From assembly GCA_020025965.1 (NCBI GenBank), contig JAHHRG010000002.1, forward strand, positions 14,880 through 78,879: a DNA stretch of 64,000 nt, given 5' to 3'. This document shows, one piece after another, positions 55,068-62,758 of the stretch (the stretch's first letter is position 1; each line of letters starts with the position of its first letter). Both the position numbers and the translations under genes were made by a program. Under the pieces are notes generated by a model. The model searched no databases. It saw nothing but the letters and a program-made list of their open reading frames with translations, and was not told the origin of the DNA. Origin of the DNA: Sutterella sp. (lineage in GTDB: Bacteria > Pseudomonadota > Gammaproteobacteria > Burkholderiales > Burkholderiaceae_F).

Positions 55068-56318
55068 TTATTTATGAGAGCTGAATTCTTCCAAGGCTTC
55101 GTGATAAGCCTGGAGGGCGTCTGGATGGCAGAGAAGTACGCGTTCGATCACACCTTGCAGATAGGAGATGGTCATACCGTAGTTGGTCATGGGTACGTTT
55201 TGCAGGCGAGCAGCCCGCAGACGGGCGAGCATGTGTCGACGTGTCACAATACAGCCGCCGCATTGAATGAGAACCTTGTAGGGAGTTAGGTCGGCTGGAA
55301 TGTCTTTACCGACAAAGACCTCGATGTCAAGATTCTTGCCCGTTTTCTGACGAAGCCAGCGGGGGATCTTCACGCGGCCGATATCGTCTTTCTGAGGATG
55401 ATGGCTACAGGTTTCGAGAATGAGTACGCGGTCTCCGTCCTGAAGGCTTGCGAGCGCGGCCGTGCCTCGGGCCATTTCAATCACGTCGGCTTTCGAATAA
55501 GCCATCTGGATAGAGAAAGTTGTGAGTGGAATGTTGTCGGGCGTCTGTGCAGCCACGTCCATGATGACCTGCGAGTCCGCCATGATGAGTTTCGGCGGAT
55601 TTTTGAGGTCGTCTATCGCTTCCTTCACGCGGTCCTGCTGAACGACGTAGCACTTTGCATGAGCATCAAGGAGTTCACGGATAGCCTGTACTTGCGGAAG
55701 GATTAAACGCCCCTTTGGAGCGCCCGTGTCGATCGGGGTGACGAGGAGAACGGTATCTCCAGCAGACGCAAGATCACCCACTAAAAGGCGATCTTCGGAA
55801 ATGTGATCCGAGGCCAGGGTGATGAGGGCGTTTCGAAGCGAATCAGCGCCACCTTCGACGTTGGCGTTCGTGACGGCAACGGGAAGACCGTATTTCTTTT
55901 CAAAGTTTGCACGGACTTCTTCAGAAACAGGATAAGCATCTGTTTTGTTGAGAACGAGTATGGCGGGGGTGCCGAGCTTCTTTGCGTAATCAATCAGGTC
56001 GGTTTCCGTCTTGTCAAAGTTATTTACGTTGCCGATGATGACAGCGATATCAACCCACTGCAAAATGGAAAGAGAGCGCTCCACACGGGCGAGGCCAAGT
56101 TCACCGACGTCATCAACCCCAGCGGTGTCGATAAAGACGACAGGACCGATGGGTTGGAGTTCGTAGGCCTTTTCCACAGGGTCGGTTGTCGTACCGGCTA
56201 CGTTGGATACGATGGAGATCTTTTGATTCGTCAGCGCATTTACTAGAGAGCTCTTACCGGCATTGCGCTTGCCGAAGAGGCCGATATGAAGGCGCAAGCC
56301 TTTGGGCGTTTGCTGCAT
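55068..56318 (-). CDS. hydF: [FeFe] hydrogenase maturation GTPase HydF
   Basis: Scaffold on which the 2Fe subcluster of the H-cluster is assembled before transfer to HydA. 416 residues: GTPase domain with P loop GKRNAGKS (16-23), DTAG (64-67) and NKTD (124-127), a dimerisation domain, and the C-terminal cluster domain with CSHH (Cys304, His306) and CGGC (Cys353, Cys356), the CxH...CxxC signature of HydF. AGGA precedes the ATG. The cytochrome b gene ends 129 bases upstream with a terminator in between, so hydF probably has its own promoter. HydE and HydG are not in the window. Confidence 0.95.
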   Translation of the reverse strand: MQQTPKGLRLHIGLFGKRNAGKSSLVNALTNQKISIVSNVAGTTTDPVEKAYELQPIGPVVFIDTAGVDDVGELGLARVERSLSILQWVDIAVIIGNVNNFDKTETDLIDYAKKLGTPAILVLNKTDAYPVSEEVRANFEKKYGLPVAVTNANVEGGADSLRNALITLASDHISEDRLLVGDLASAGDTVLLVTPIDTGAPKGRLILPQVQAIRELLDAHAKCYVVQQDRVKEAIDDLKNPPKLIMADSQVIMDVAAQTPDNIPLTTFSIQMAYSKADVIEMARGTAALASLQDGDRVLILETCSHHPQKDDIGRVKIPRWLRQKTGKNLDIEVFVGKDIPADLTPYKVLIQCGGCIVTRRHMLARLRAARLQNVPMTNYGMTISYLQGVIERVLLCHPDALQAYHEALEEFSSHK

Positions 56319-56360
56319 GATGAATGTCCTGTGGATAGTTGTTATTGGTTGGGAAAAAAC

Positions 56361-56390
56361 AAAAGGCCGGATAAAGACATCCGGCCTTTT
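56361..56390 (-). terminator. Terminator after the hydrogenase cytochrome b gene
   Basis: AAAAGGCCGGAT / ATCCGGCCTTTT with a 6-nt loop. On the minus strand it is followed by TTTTGTTTTTT, and a weaker T run exists on the plus side. It separates the hydA-hydB-cytochrome b operon from hydF. Confidence 0.92.
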
Positions 56391-56446
56391 GCTATGTCGG
56401 AGTCGGAACTCCGATTGTAGTCACATCGTGTGCAATCGGTAAAAGA

Positions 56447-57112
56447 TTACTTTTCGATGTTGGTGCGAACGACGTCGCGTTCGAGCCAAACGGGAGCGTG
56501 GTGCTCAGCAGCTTCCCAGGAGATGGTGCCCGGGCCGAGACGCCAGATACCGCAGAAGTGTTCCCAGGACATCAGAGCCAACGGGATGTGAGCGCAGACG
56601 ACCAAGAGGGAGCAGATGATGCCGCCCCAGACGTGGAAGTAGAACGTCCAGACGAAGAAGACCTTACCGAGCAACGGGGCACCAATCCAGAGCATCCAAC
56701 CCGTGAGGGAGAGGAGAGCGATCATGGCGATGAAGAGAAGGTAAGACAACTTCTGACCAGCGTTGTAACGACCCTGCGGGGTAACTTCAACAGGACCCAG
56801 AGGGATCTTGAAGAACTTACGCGGGTAGCCACCGAGGTTGCGGAACCAAAGAATCGTATTCATATCCCATTCAAGGCAAGCCTTGAGGATGAGAGCGAAA
56901 CGATCCGGAGCCAAGACGATGAAACCCAAAAGATTGAACGTGAACACTGCACCCAGGATCAGGTGAAGGAACATCGCAAATTCGGCATCGGCGTTGGCCG
57001 GTTCCATGAAGTAAACGTACATCCCCGTGAAGAGGAGAGCAAACCAGGTGATGGCGTTAATGCCGTGGAACACCTTGTCGGCAGCGTGGAAACGAAGGAT
57101 ACGATCAGCCAT
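56447..57112 (-). CDS. Hydrogenase-associated cytochrome b (FdnI/cyt b561-like)
   Basis: A 221-residue membrane diheme cytochrome b of the formate-dehydrogenase gamma type. Four hydrophobic segments are visible (WFALLFTGMYVYF, HLILGAVFTFNLLGFIVLAP, YLLFIAMIALLSLTGWMLWIG, HVWGGIICSLLVVCAHIPLAL), with His residues at the membrane edges as likely heme ligands (HAADKVFHG at 9-17, HLILG near 51, FHVWGG and CAHIPL near 160-180). Its ATG overlaps the hydB stop by 8 bases. By context it links the periplasmic HydAB hydrogenase to the quinone pool. Confidence 0.85.
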   Translation of the reverse strand: MADRILRFHAADKVFHGINAITWFALLFTGMYVYFMEPANADAEFAMFLHLILGAVFTFNLLGFIVLAPDRFALILKACLEWDMNTILWFRNLGGYPRKFFKIPLGPVEVTPQGRYNAGQKLSYLLFIAMIALLSLTGWMLWIGAPLLGKVFFVWTFYFHVWGGIICSLLVVCAHIPLALMSWEHFCGIWRLGPGTISWEAAEHHAPVWLERDVVRTNIEK

Positions 57113-57461
57113 GATTCTTCTCCGTCAAGGCAGCGAGTTGAGTGCGCGGGTAATAGTGGGTATGAAGAAGTTCGTGCATCAGATGGTCCACGGGCTTGGC
57201 ATTCATATCTTTGTAGATCTGCAAGCAGGTGGCGTTCTGGTGAGAACTCGTCAATCCCATTGCCTGACAAAGCTTATCGTCTTTGTAAAGGCCAGCCTGA
57301 CGAGCGCTGATAATGACGCCACGACGAGCGATCATGTCGTTCAGGGCATAACCGCAAACGGCAACAGCAGCGACACAGAGGCCGGTGACCTTGAGAAAGC
57401 CGCGACGGCCCAAAATGAGGGCAGCGGGGCGTTCCGCGTAGCAATACTTTTCAGAAAACAT
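57105..57461 (-). CDS. hydB: [FeFe] hydrogenase small subunit with Tat signal
   Basis: A 118-residue small subunit. The N terminus carries a twin-arginine signal GRRGFLKVTG (Arg19-Arg20) followed by a hydrophobic stretch LCVAAVAVCGYAL. The mature part matches the iron-hydrogenase small-subunit domain: ARQAGLYKDDKLC, SSHQNATCLQIYKDM and HELLHTHYYPRT near 94-105. As in Desulfovibrio HydAB, the signal on the small subunit should carry the folded, cofactor-loaded HydA to the periplasm. GAGGA precedes the ATG, 24 bases after hydA. Confidence 0.9.
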   Translation of the reverse strand: MFSEKYCYAERPAALILGRRGFLKVTGLCVAAVAVCGYALNDMIARRGVIISARQAGLYKDDKLCQAMGLTSSHQNATCLQIYKDMNAKPVDHLMHELLHTHYYPRTQLAALTEKNHG

Positions 57462-57485
57462 TTTTAATTATCCTCGCGGCAAAAA

Positions 57486-58844
57486 TTAGATCTTCAGCGG
57501 AAGCGGGGTAGTCGGGTTCAACCAAGCCGTACCTACCGGCTGAACAGGCTGACCACCGCCGTTGACGCAACCGCCAGGACAGTTCATCACTTCGATGAAG
57601 TGGTAGCGGTTCTTGTCGCGACGCACGCGATCGAGAACTTCCTTCAGCCCCTGATTGGCACCGTTAACAACGCAAACGCGAATGTCAACAGTCTTGCCAC
57701 CGAGAGCCTTCAAAGGCACGGGGATCGTGGCTTCGATGATGGCATTGTCGTAACCGCGAACGATCTTGATGTTAGCGTCATCGAGTTCCTGACCAGAAAG
57801 CACAAAGTAAGCCGTGCGGAGAGCTGCTTCCATAACACCGCCGGAGCAACCGAAGATGGTGGCAGCGCCCGTGTAGACTTCGAGCAGACCACGTTCGCGC
57901 TTGGTCGGCATGTTGAGCGGGTTGATACCCTTACGACGCATCAATTCAGCAACGTCGCGAGCCGTCAGAGAAGCGTCAACGTCCTGATAGGACGGCGTAT
58001 CGGCAGGGATAACCTTGTTTTCAATAGCCCATTTCCAGGCGGAATTCATTTCCGGACGAGCGGCTTCGAAGATCTTCGCCGTGCAAGGCGTAACGGAAAC
58101 GAAGTAGATCTGGCGCGGGTCGCAGTTCCAAACGTGCTTAGCACCCCAAGTCTTAGCGAGGGGGCCGCCCATCTGGATCGGGGACTTGGCGGAAGAAATA
58201 TGCGGAAGCATATCGGCGTGGTACGTTTCAGCGTTCTTAATCCAAGCCGGGCAACAGGAAGTGAAGTGCGGGAACGGATGGTCAGCCATCATGTCAACTT
58301 CCGGACCGCGTTCGCCGAGGAGCCAGTACTGGCACTTCTTGATGAATTCGGTACCTTCTTCAAGAATGGTCTGGTCAGCCGTGCTGTTAACGTCGTAGAC
58401 GGTGAAGCCGCAGGCTTCAAGAGCGTTGACCATCTGATCGGTGGACAATTCGCCGGGCTTGCCGCCGAATTCTTCGCAAATGGAAACGCGCACTGCCGGA
58501 GACGGGTGGGCAACCACAATGCGGGACTTGTCTTCGAGGACCTTTTCAACCTGATCAACAAAACTCATCTGTTCGATGGCGTTGAACGGACAGGCGAGCA
58601 AGCACTGGCCACAAGAGACACAGGCCTGGTCGTCGATAGAATGCTTAGCACCGAGGCCGCCGTTAATGGCGTCAACCGGGCAGAACTTACGGCAGGTATC
58701 GCAACCGACGCAACGGTCGGTGTTGATCTTGATGATGCCGCGGAGTTCGCCACGGCGGAGGTTGCCGACATAGGCCGGACCGGATTCGCCATGAGCGTCA
58801 GCACCCGGGAGGAAGGTGTGAACCGTGATCGTATCTTTGGACAT
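57486..58844 (-). CDS. hydA: [FeFe] hydrogenase large subunit
   Basis: Catalytic subunit that interconverts H2 with protons and electrons. 452 residues. Two 4Fe-4S ferredoxin motifs are present (Cys45/48/51/55 and Cys75/78/81/85), so this is the two-cluster (M2-type) form. H-cluster loops are L1 TSCCPAW (195-201, Cys197 proton-transfer and Cys198 ligand), L2 TPCTAK (252-257, ligand Cys254) and L3 NCPGGCVNGGGQP (421-433, ligands Cys422 and Cys426). L2 normally reads MPC; the Met beside the H-cluster is Thr252 here. It has no signal peptide itself. GGAGAG precedes the ATG. First gene of hydA-hydB-cytochrome b, with a 466-base upstream region. Confidence 0.95.
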   Translation of the reverse strand: MSKDTITVHTFLPGADAHGESGPAYVGNLRRGELRGIIKINTDRCVGCDTCRKFCPVDAINGGLGAKHSIDDQACVSCGQCLLACPFNAIEQMSFVDQVEKVLEDKSRIVVAHPSPAVRVSICEEFGGKPGELSTDQMVNALEACGFTVYDVNSTADQTILEEGTEFIKKCQYWLLGERGPEVDMMADHPFPHFTSCCPAWIKNAETYHADMLPHISSAKSPIQMGGPLAKTWGAKHVWNCDPRQIYFVSVTPCTAKIFEAARPEMNSAWKWAIENKVIPADTPSYQDVDASLTARDVAELMRRKGINPLNMPTKRERGLLEVYTGAATIFGCSGGVMEAALRTAYFVLSGQELDDANIKIVRGYDNAIIEATIPVPLKALGGKTVDIRVCVVNGANQGLKEVLDRVRRDKNRYHFIEVMNCPGGCVNGGGQPVQPVGTAWLNPTTPLPLKI

Positions 58845-59098
58845 TGAAAAACTCTCCAGAATCAGCAGGACTCGGAAGAATCCACCACTTGTCGCTGTAT
58901 TTCGGACTTTGTAGGCCTAGCCTTATGAGGGGGTCACTACAGTCGACAACTGGTTGCTGAATTTTTTTGAATCGAAGATCTTTTTTTCTAACTGCTGTTT
59001 AATTTATTGCATGTTAGATAGAAAGCGCTTCGGTGAAACACGGGCTCATTGTATGGAGAATTTTGAAAAAAAACAGCTCCTCGTTAGTCTAGGGGAGA

Positions 59099-59114
59099 TA
59101 CCCCCTAGGGGGTA
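59099..59114. promoter_or_regulatory. CsoR/RcnR-type operator-like palindrome
   Basis: A perfect 16-base palindrome TACCCCCTAGGGGGTA, preceded by GA and followed by GA. Operators of the CsoR/RcnR/FrmR family of metal, sulfur or formaldehyde sensors have this build: TA, a C tract, a G tract, TA. It lies 255 bases upstream of hydA. An overlapping second stem CTAGGGG (59089-59095) with CCCCTAG (59102-59108) also exists. No regulator gene of this family is in the window. Confidence 0.5.
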
Positions 59115-59203
59115 GATTTCGATTTTCCTACGAAAAAAAGCTCGGAAGATTTAATCTGAGTCAAATCTTTTGAGTTTTGAAGATATAAGTAGCTGTCAAA
59201 TAA

Positions 59204-59226
59204 GAAAAACCGACTGGAACGGTCGG
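59204..59226 (-). terminator. Second terminator after the radical SAM gene
   Basis: CCGAC / GTCGG with a 7-nt loop; on the minus strand it is followed by TTTTTC. It lies 36 bases beyond the first terminator and further isolates hydA from upstream transcription. Confidence 0.6.
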
Positions 59227-59257
59227 AAATGGTAGGAACCTTTTCGTTCGTTGGAAC

Positions 59258-59290
59258 AAAAAAGAAGCACCGCAGGGGACGGTGCTTCTT
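59258..59290 (-). terminator. Terminator of the radical SAM gene
   Basis: AAGAAGCACCG / CGGTGCTTCTT with a 7-nt loop; on the minus strand a T run follows (A run at 59258-59263). It lies 21 bases after the stop. Confidence 0.9.
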
Positions 59291-59310
59291 GTTATTTTGA
59301 CGCTTCTCTG

Positions 59311-60627
59311 TTAAGAGTAGTCTTCTACTTTGAGCGGTCGGCGAAGTTCAGCTCGAACGTTGTCCATGGCTGAATAGAACGCCTTCATCATCACGAGGCC
59401 TAGGTACTTGCCAGCATCTGTAACGATGATGTGATCGGGGTTCTCTGGATCATCTTTAATGGCCCCCGCAACACGTAAACCGAGCATTTCTTTCATTAGG
59501 TAGGTGTCGACGTTGACCCCATGAACTTCACGGAAGTATCGGCGAGACAGGCGATGAGAGAAGAGTCCGAGCATCAGACGGTACTGCATGATGGCGTGCT
59601 TGTTGAATTGACGGCGGCGTTCAACGCCCGACTGACCGGCAGAAATGCGTTCGTTATAACGACGCAGACTGAACGTATTGACGTAGAGGCTGTCATTCAA
59701 GAAGCTGAATGCGCCTGAACCGACACCGAGGTATTCATCATGGTCAACCACGTATTCGTCAAAACCTTCGTCCTTGGTGCGGCCGAAGGTCCAAGAGGTA
59801 AGCTGGTTGTAACGAGAACCTAGAGTATCGAGAATGACGCGATACTGATCGGCGAGTTGGTTGCTCGGTGCGGCGATATTGCCCTTGACACTCTTCTTGG
59901 TCTGTGAGGTCACCATGAGCGGGTAGGTTGTTACCTGACGTGGATTGAGCTTCCAGATTTTTTCCATATCGTCATGGAGAATGTCAAGCGTCTGACCGCG
60001 GAAGCCGAACATCATGTCGACGTTGCAGGTGGGGAAGAGTTCCTGAGCGTACTGCAGACGTTCGAAGATCTGTTCACCAGAGCCGAACTTCTCATAACGT
60101 TCGGACAGCTTCAGGATATCGTCGTTGAAACTCTGCACACCGATCGACATACGGTCGACCAAGCCTTGGAGGTTACGGAACTGCGGCGTCATGATGATCT
60201 GCGGGTCCGTTTCGCAGGAGATTTCCTTGATGCCAGGGAAAAGTTTGCGGGCATGTTCAAGGGTTTTGATCAACTCTTCTTCGATGATTGTTGTCGTACC
60301 TCCGCCCACGTACATGGACTGGAAGTCATATCCGAGAGCCTTGACATAGTCCATTTCCTTACGAAGGTTCACGAAGTAAGCGCGTGCTACGTGTTCCTTG
60401 AAGAGAAAACGATGGAACGTGCAGAACGAGCACAGGGTATGGCAGAACGGAATGTGCGCGTAGAGAAGATACTGGTGGCCTTCTTGGGGGGGAGGCGGGT
60501 TATTCAAGATCACGGGGTCACACTGGAGATAACGACCTGTGTAGTAATCCATGATCTTGTCGGTCATGTTGATCATCCAATCGGGCAAGAGCTCACGATG
60601 GGACGGTTGGAAACTGGAATTGCTCAT
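59311..60627 (-). CDS. Radical SAM protein of the HemN/HemW superfamily
   Basis: A 438-residue protein with the radical SAM cluster motif in AHIPFCHTLCSFCTF (Cys62, Cys66, Cys69), then YVGGGTTT near 107, MSIGVQSFND near 164 and a HemN-like C-terminal part (about 330-430). Relatives include coproporphyrinogen III dehydrogenase HemN, the heme chaperone HemW and the anaerobic heme-degrading methyltransferases ChuW/HutW. The N terminus lacks HemN features, so I keep the call at superfamily level. It is not HydE or HydG, whose motifs differ. It is flanked by its own terminators, and the acyl-CoA synthetase gene lies 78 bases upstream on the same strand. Confidence 0.8.
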   Translation of the reverse strand: MSNSSFQPSHRELLPDWMINMTDKIMDYYTGRYLQCDPVILNNPPPPQEGHQYLLYAHIPFCHTLCSFCTFHRFLFKEHVARAYFVNLRKEMDYVKALGYDFQSMYVGGGTTTIIEEELIKTLEHARKLFPGIKEISCETDPQIIMTPQFRNLQGLVDRMSIGVQSFNDDILKLSERYEKFGSGEQIFERLQYAQELFPTCNVDMMFGFRGQTLDILHDDMEKIWKLNPRQVTTYPLMVTSQTKKSVKGNIAAPSNQLADQYRVILDTLGSRYNQLTSWTFGRTKDEGFDEYVVDHDEYLGVGSGAFSFLNDSLYVNTFSLRRYNERISAGQSGVERRRQFNKHAIMQYRLMLGLFSHRLSRRYFREVHGVNVDTYLMKEMLGLRVAGAIKDDPENPDHIIVTDAGKYLGLVMMKAFYSAMDNVRAELRRPLKVEDYS

Positions 60628-60705
60628 CGGAATAGTTTTTCTTCGAGAAAAAAAGGTTTAGCAATTCTACCGCGTGAGTTCTTGCTTTTTGTGCGATAGA
60701 TGCGA

Positions 60706-62550
60706 TTAGCCGTGATTTACATACAATTTTGCAATGTCTTTCGCCAAATGTTCGCGTAAAGGTTTGCGTTTAATTTTGAGTGTCGGTGTTAGCAAGCCGT
60801 TTTCAATTGTCCAGCCCTCTTTCTTCAAACAGATGGCTCGAGGGATTGCGTAATGCGGAAAGTCTGCTGCGGCAGTCTTTACGCGTTTTAATGCGGCGCT
60901 TTTAACGCTCGGATGGTCAAGTGAGGCAGGATCTTCTGGATTTACGCCGCACTTGGCAGCAAAAGTTTTCCAAACTTCAGGGTTGACGACTGCAATCAGA
61001 CTGATGAAGGGACGGTTTTCGCCAAGTACGAAACATTGCGCGAAAAGATCGTCGGTTTCGATTGCGCTTTCAAGGTCGGCGGGCGGTACTTTTTCCCCCG
61101 TACTCGTTACGATGATTTCCTTGATACGGCCTTTGATACGTAAAACGCCTTGGTTGCTGAATTCACCGACATCGCCCGTTTTGAGCCAACCGTCTTCAGT
61201 AAAGGCATCGCGGGTAGCGTCTGGGCGGTTCCAGTAGCCAACCATGACGCTTGGGGCTTTTACCTGAATTTCATCGTTTTCGCCGAGGCGCACTTTAACG
61301 TTGATAAAAGGCAGACCCACAGAGTCTGGTTGGTTGAATTCAACGTTATTGCCAGCGATGATAGGACTCGCTTCGGTCATGCCGTAACCCTGAATGATCG
61401 GGAGGCCAAGACCGCAGAAAACACGTGAAACACGCGAGTTGATAGCTGCACCGCCCGAAACAGCAATGCGAAGACGACCGCCGAACTGATCAAGGAGGGT
61501 ATGCGAAACCTTGTCGAGAAGGAACGGGCGCATGACGGGATCTAGCCAGGCACGTCCCGATTTTTCAATCGGCAAATGGTTCTTTTTACAGAAATCGCGC
61601 CAACCAATTTCAACTGCCCAGTTGAAGAGGTAGCGTTGCAGGGCTCCGCCCTTGTTGAGCTTGTCGTTTACGCGGGCGAATATGCGTTCATAGATACGAG
61701 GTACGCTGATGATGACATCGGGACGGATCGTCTTCAAGTCGTCCCCGAGAAGTAAAATGGAGCGATTATAGGCAACAACGCAGCCCGTTGCGAGTGCAAG
61801 GTAATATCCTGCTGTACGTTCGAACGTATGCGAAAGCGGGAGGAAGGAGAGGAAGACGTCACCCACCTTAGGGGAGACGCAGTGAAGCGTTGCAATGACG
61901 TTACTCACAATGTTGCGATGCGTAAGCATTACGCCTTTGGGGCGTCCCGTCGTACCTGAGGTGTAAACAATACTAGCCAGATCGTCTTCTGTTGGTCCTG
62001 CTGGAAGCTCGCCTGTCCAGACTTCACCGGTTGCCAGCCAGTCATTGATCACAGTGACTCGAGGTAGTGTGTTGCTGTCTTTGGGAGCTTTTTCGTTACG
62101 ATCGAGAATGATGACGGTTTTCAGGTTCGGCAGAGCGATACCGGTATCTTTGATTTGTTCCCAACGCAAACGCTTGTTCGTTACGAGCACTTCGGCTTCG
62201 CTGTCGTTAATGATGAATGCGCAGGCACCCGGTGTGTCGATGGCGTGCAGAGGTACGGGGATCAGTGCATTGGCGAGTGCGGCCTGATCGGCGCAGACGT
62301 GATCTACTCCGTTGGGCATCAGAACGGCGACGCGCGTGCCTGCTTTGAGGGTCATGGCGGCAAATGCCTTACGCCAGGTGACTATCAGTTCACCGAGTTC
62401 GCGATAGTTGAGACTGTGCCAAGTATTGTCGGCTTTGTCGAATTGGCGAAGCGCCTCTTTCTCAGCGTAAAGGCGAATGCTGTTTTCAAGGAAAGAGGGC
62501 AGTGTTTTGCAATTATCGAGTTGGAAAGAACTGATATCCATCGCAGTCAT
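60706..62550 (-). CDS. Long-chain fatty-acid-CoA ligase (FadD15-like)
   Basis: An AMP-forming acyl-CoA synthetase of 614 residues. ANL-superfamily motifs are VYTSGTTGRPKGVMLTH near 196-212 (P loop), GYGMTEASP near 385, TGDVGEF near 462 and GRIKEIIVTSTGEKV near 477-491 (hinge). The C-terminal LTPTLKIKRKPL carries the catalytic Lys region. Membrane-associated activation of fatty acids is likely. The ATG at 62550 is preferred to a TTG one codon upstream; a third ATG (62541) is also possible. There is no clear Shine-Dalgarno. Confidence 0.9.
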   Translation of the reverse strand: MTAMDISSFQLDNCKTLPSFLENSIRLYAEKEALRQFDKADNTWHSLNYRELGELIVTWRKAFAAMTLKAGTRVAVLMPNGVDHVCADQAALANALIPVPLHAIDTPGACAFIINDSEAEVLVTNKRLRWEQIKDTGIALPNLKTVIILDRNEKAPKDSNTLPRVTVINDWLATGEVWTGELPAGPTEDDLASIVYTSGTTGRPKGVMLTHRNIVSNVIATLHCVSPKVGDVFLSFLPLSHTFERTAGYYLALATGCVVAYNRSILLLGDDLKTIRPDVIISVPRIYERIFARVNDKLNKGGALQRYLFNWAVEIGWRDFCKKNHLPIEKSGRAWLDPVMRPFLLDKVSHTLLDQFGGRLRIAVSGGAAINSRVSRVFCGLGLPIIQGYGMTEASPIIAGNNVEFNQPDSVGLPFINVKVRLGENDEIQVKAPSVMVGYWNRPDATRDAFTEDGWLKTGDVGEFSNQGVLRIKGRIKEIIVTSTGEKVPPADLESAIETDDLFAQCFVLGENRPFISLIAVVNPEVWKTFAAKCGVNPEDPASLDHPSVKSAALKRVKTAAADFPHYAIPRAICLKKEGWTIENGLLTPTLKIKRKPLREHLAKDIAKLYVNHG

Positions 62551-62584
62551 CAAATAATTAGAAAGACAAGAGGGCCTCTCGATA

Positions 62585-62618
62585 TAAAAAAATCGGGCGC
62601 CGTAATGATCGCCCGATT
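62585..62618 (-). terminator. Terminator after uup
   Basis: AAATCGGGCG / CGCCCGATTT with a 10-nt loop; on the minus strand a seven-T run follows. It lies 140 bases after the uup stop and just ahead of the acyl-CoA synthetase gene. Confidence 0.8.
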
Positions 62619-62758
62619 TCGATAGGGAAGCTCACATCATCTCGAACGTACAAAAGGATTTAGGGAGAGCGTTGCACCTAATGATCAACGCAAAAGCCCA
62701 CCGAGTACGATAGCCGAGAGGGATAGTTCTCTACAAGATATTTTATAGGGGATTTCCC

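Larger units (their letters stand above)
58845..59310. promoter_or_regulatory. Long upstream region of the hydrogenase operon
   Basis: A 466-base region without a credible gene. From right to left on the minus strand it holds two tandem terminators of the radical SAM gene (59258-59290 and 59204-59226), a G/C-tract palindrome (59099-59114), an AT-rich segment (58970-59010) and the hydA leader. A weak promoter for hydA is possible: TTGTCG and CATAAG with a 16-base spacer around 58929-58956. No FNR box of the form TTGATnnnnATCAA was found by eye. No open frame of useful length is present. Confidence 0.5.

Noticed and set aside
59311..60627. HydE or HydG maturase
   Set aside because: It is a radical SAM protein near the hydrogenase, but its CxxxCxxC context and C-terminal part are of the HemN/HemW type, and HydE/HydG sequence features are absent.
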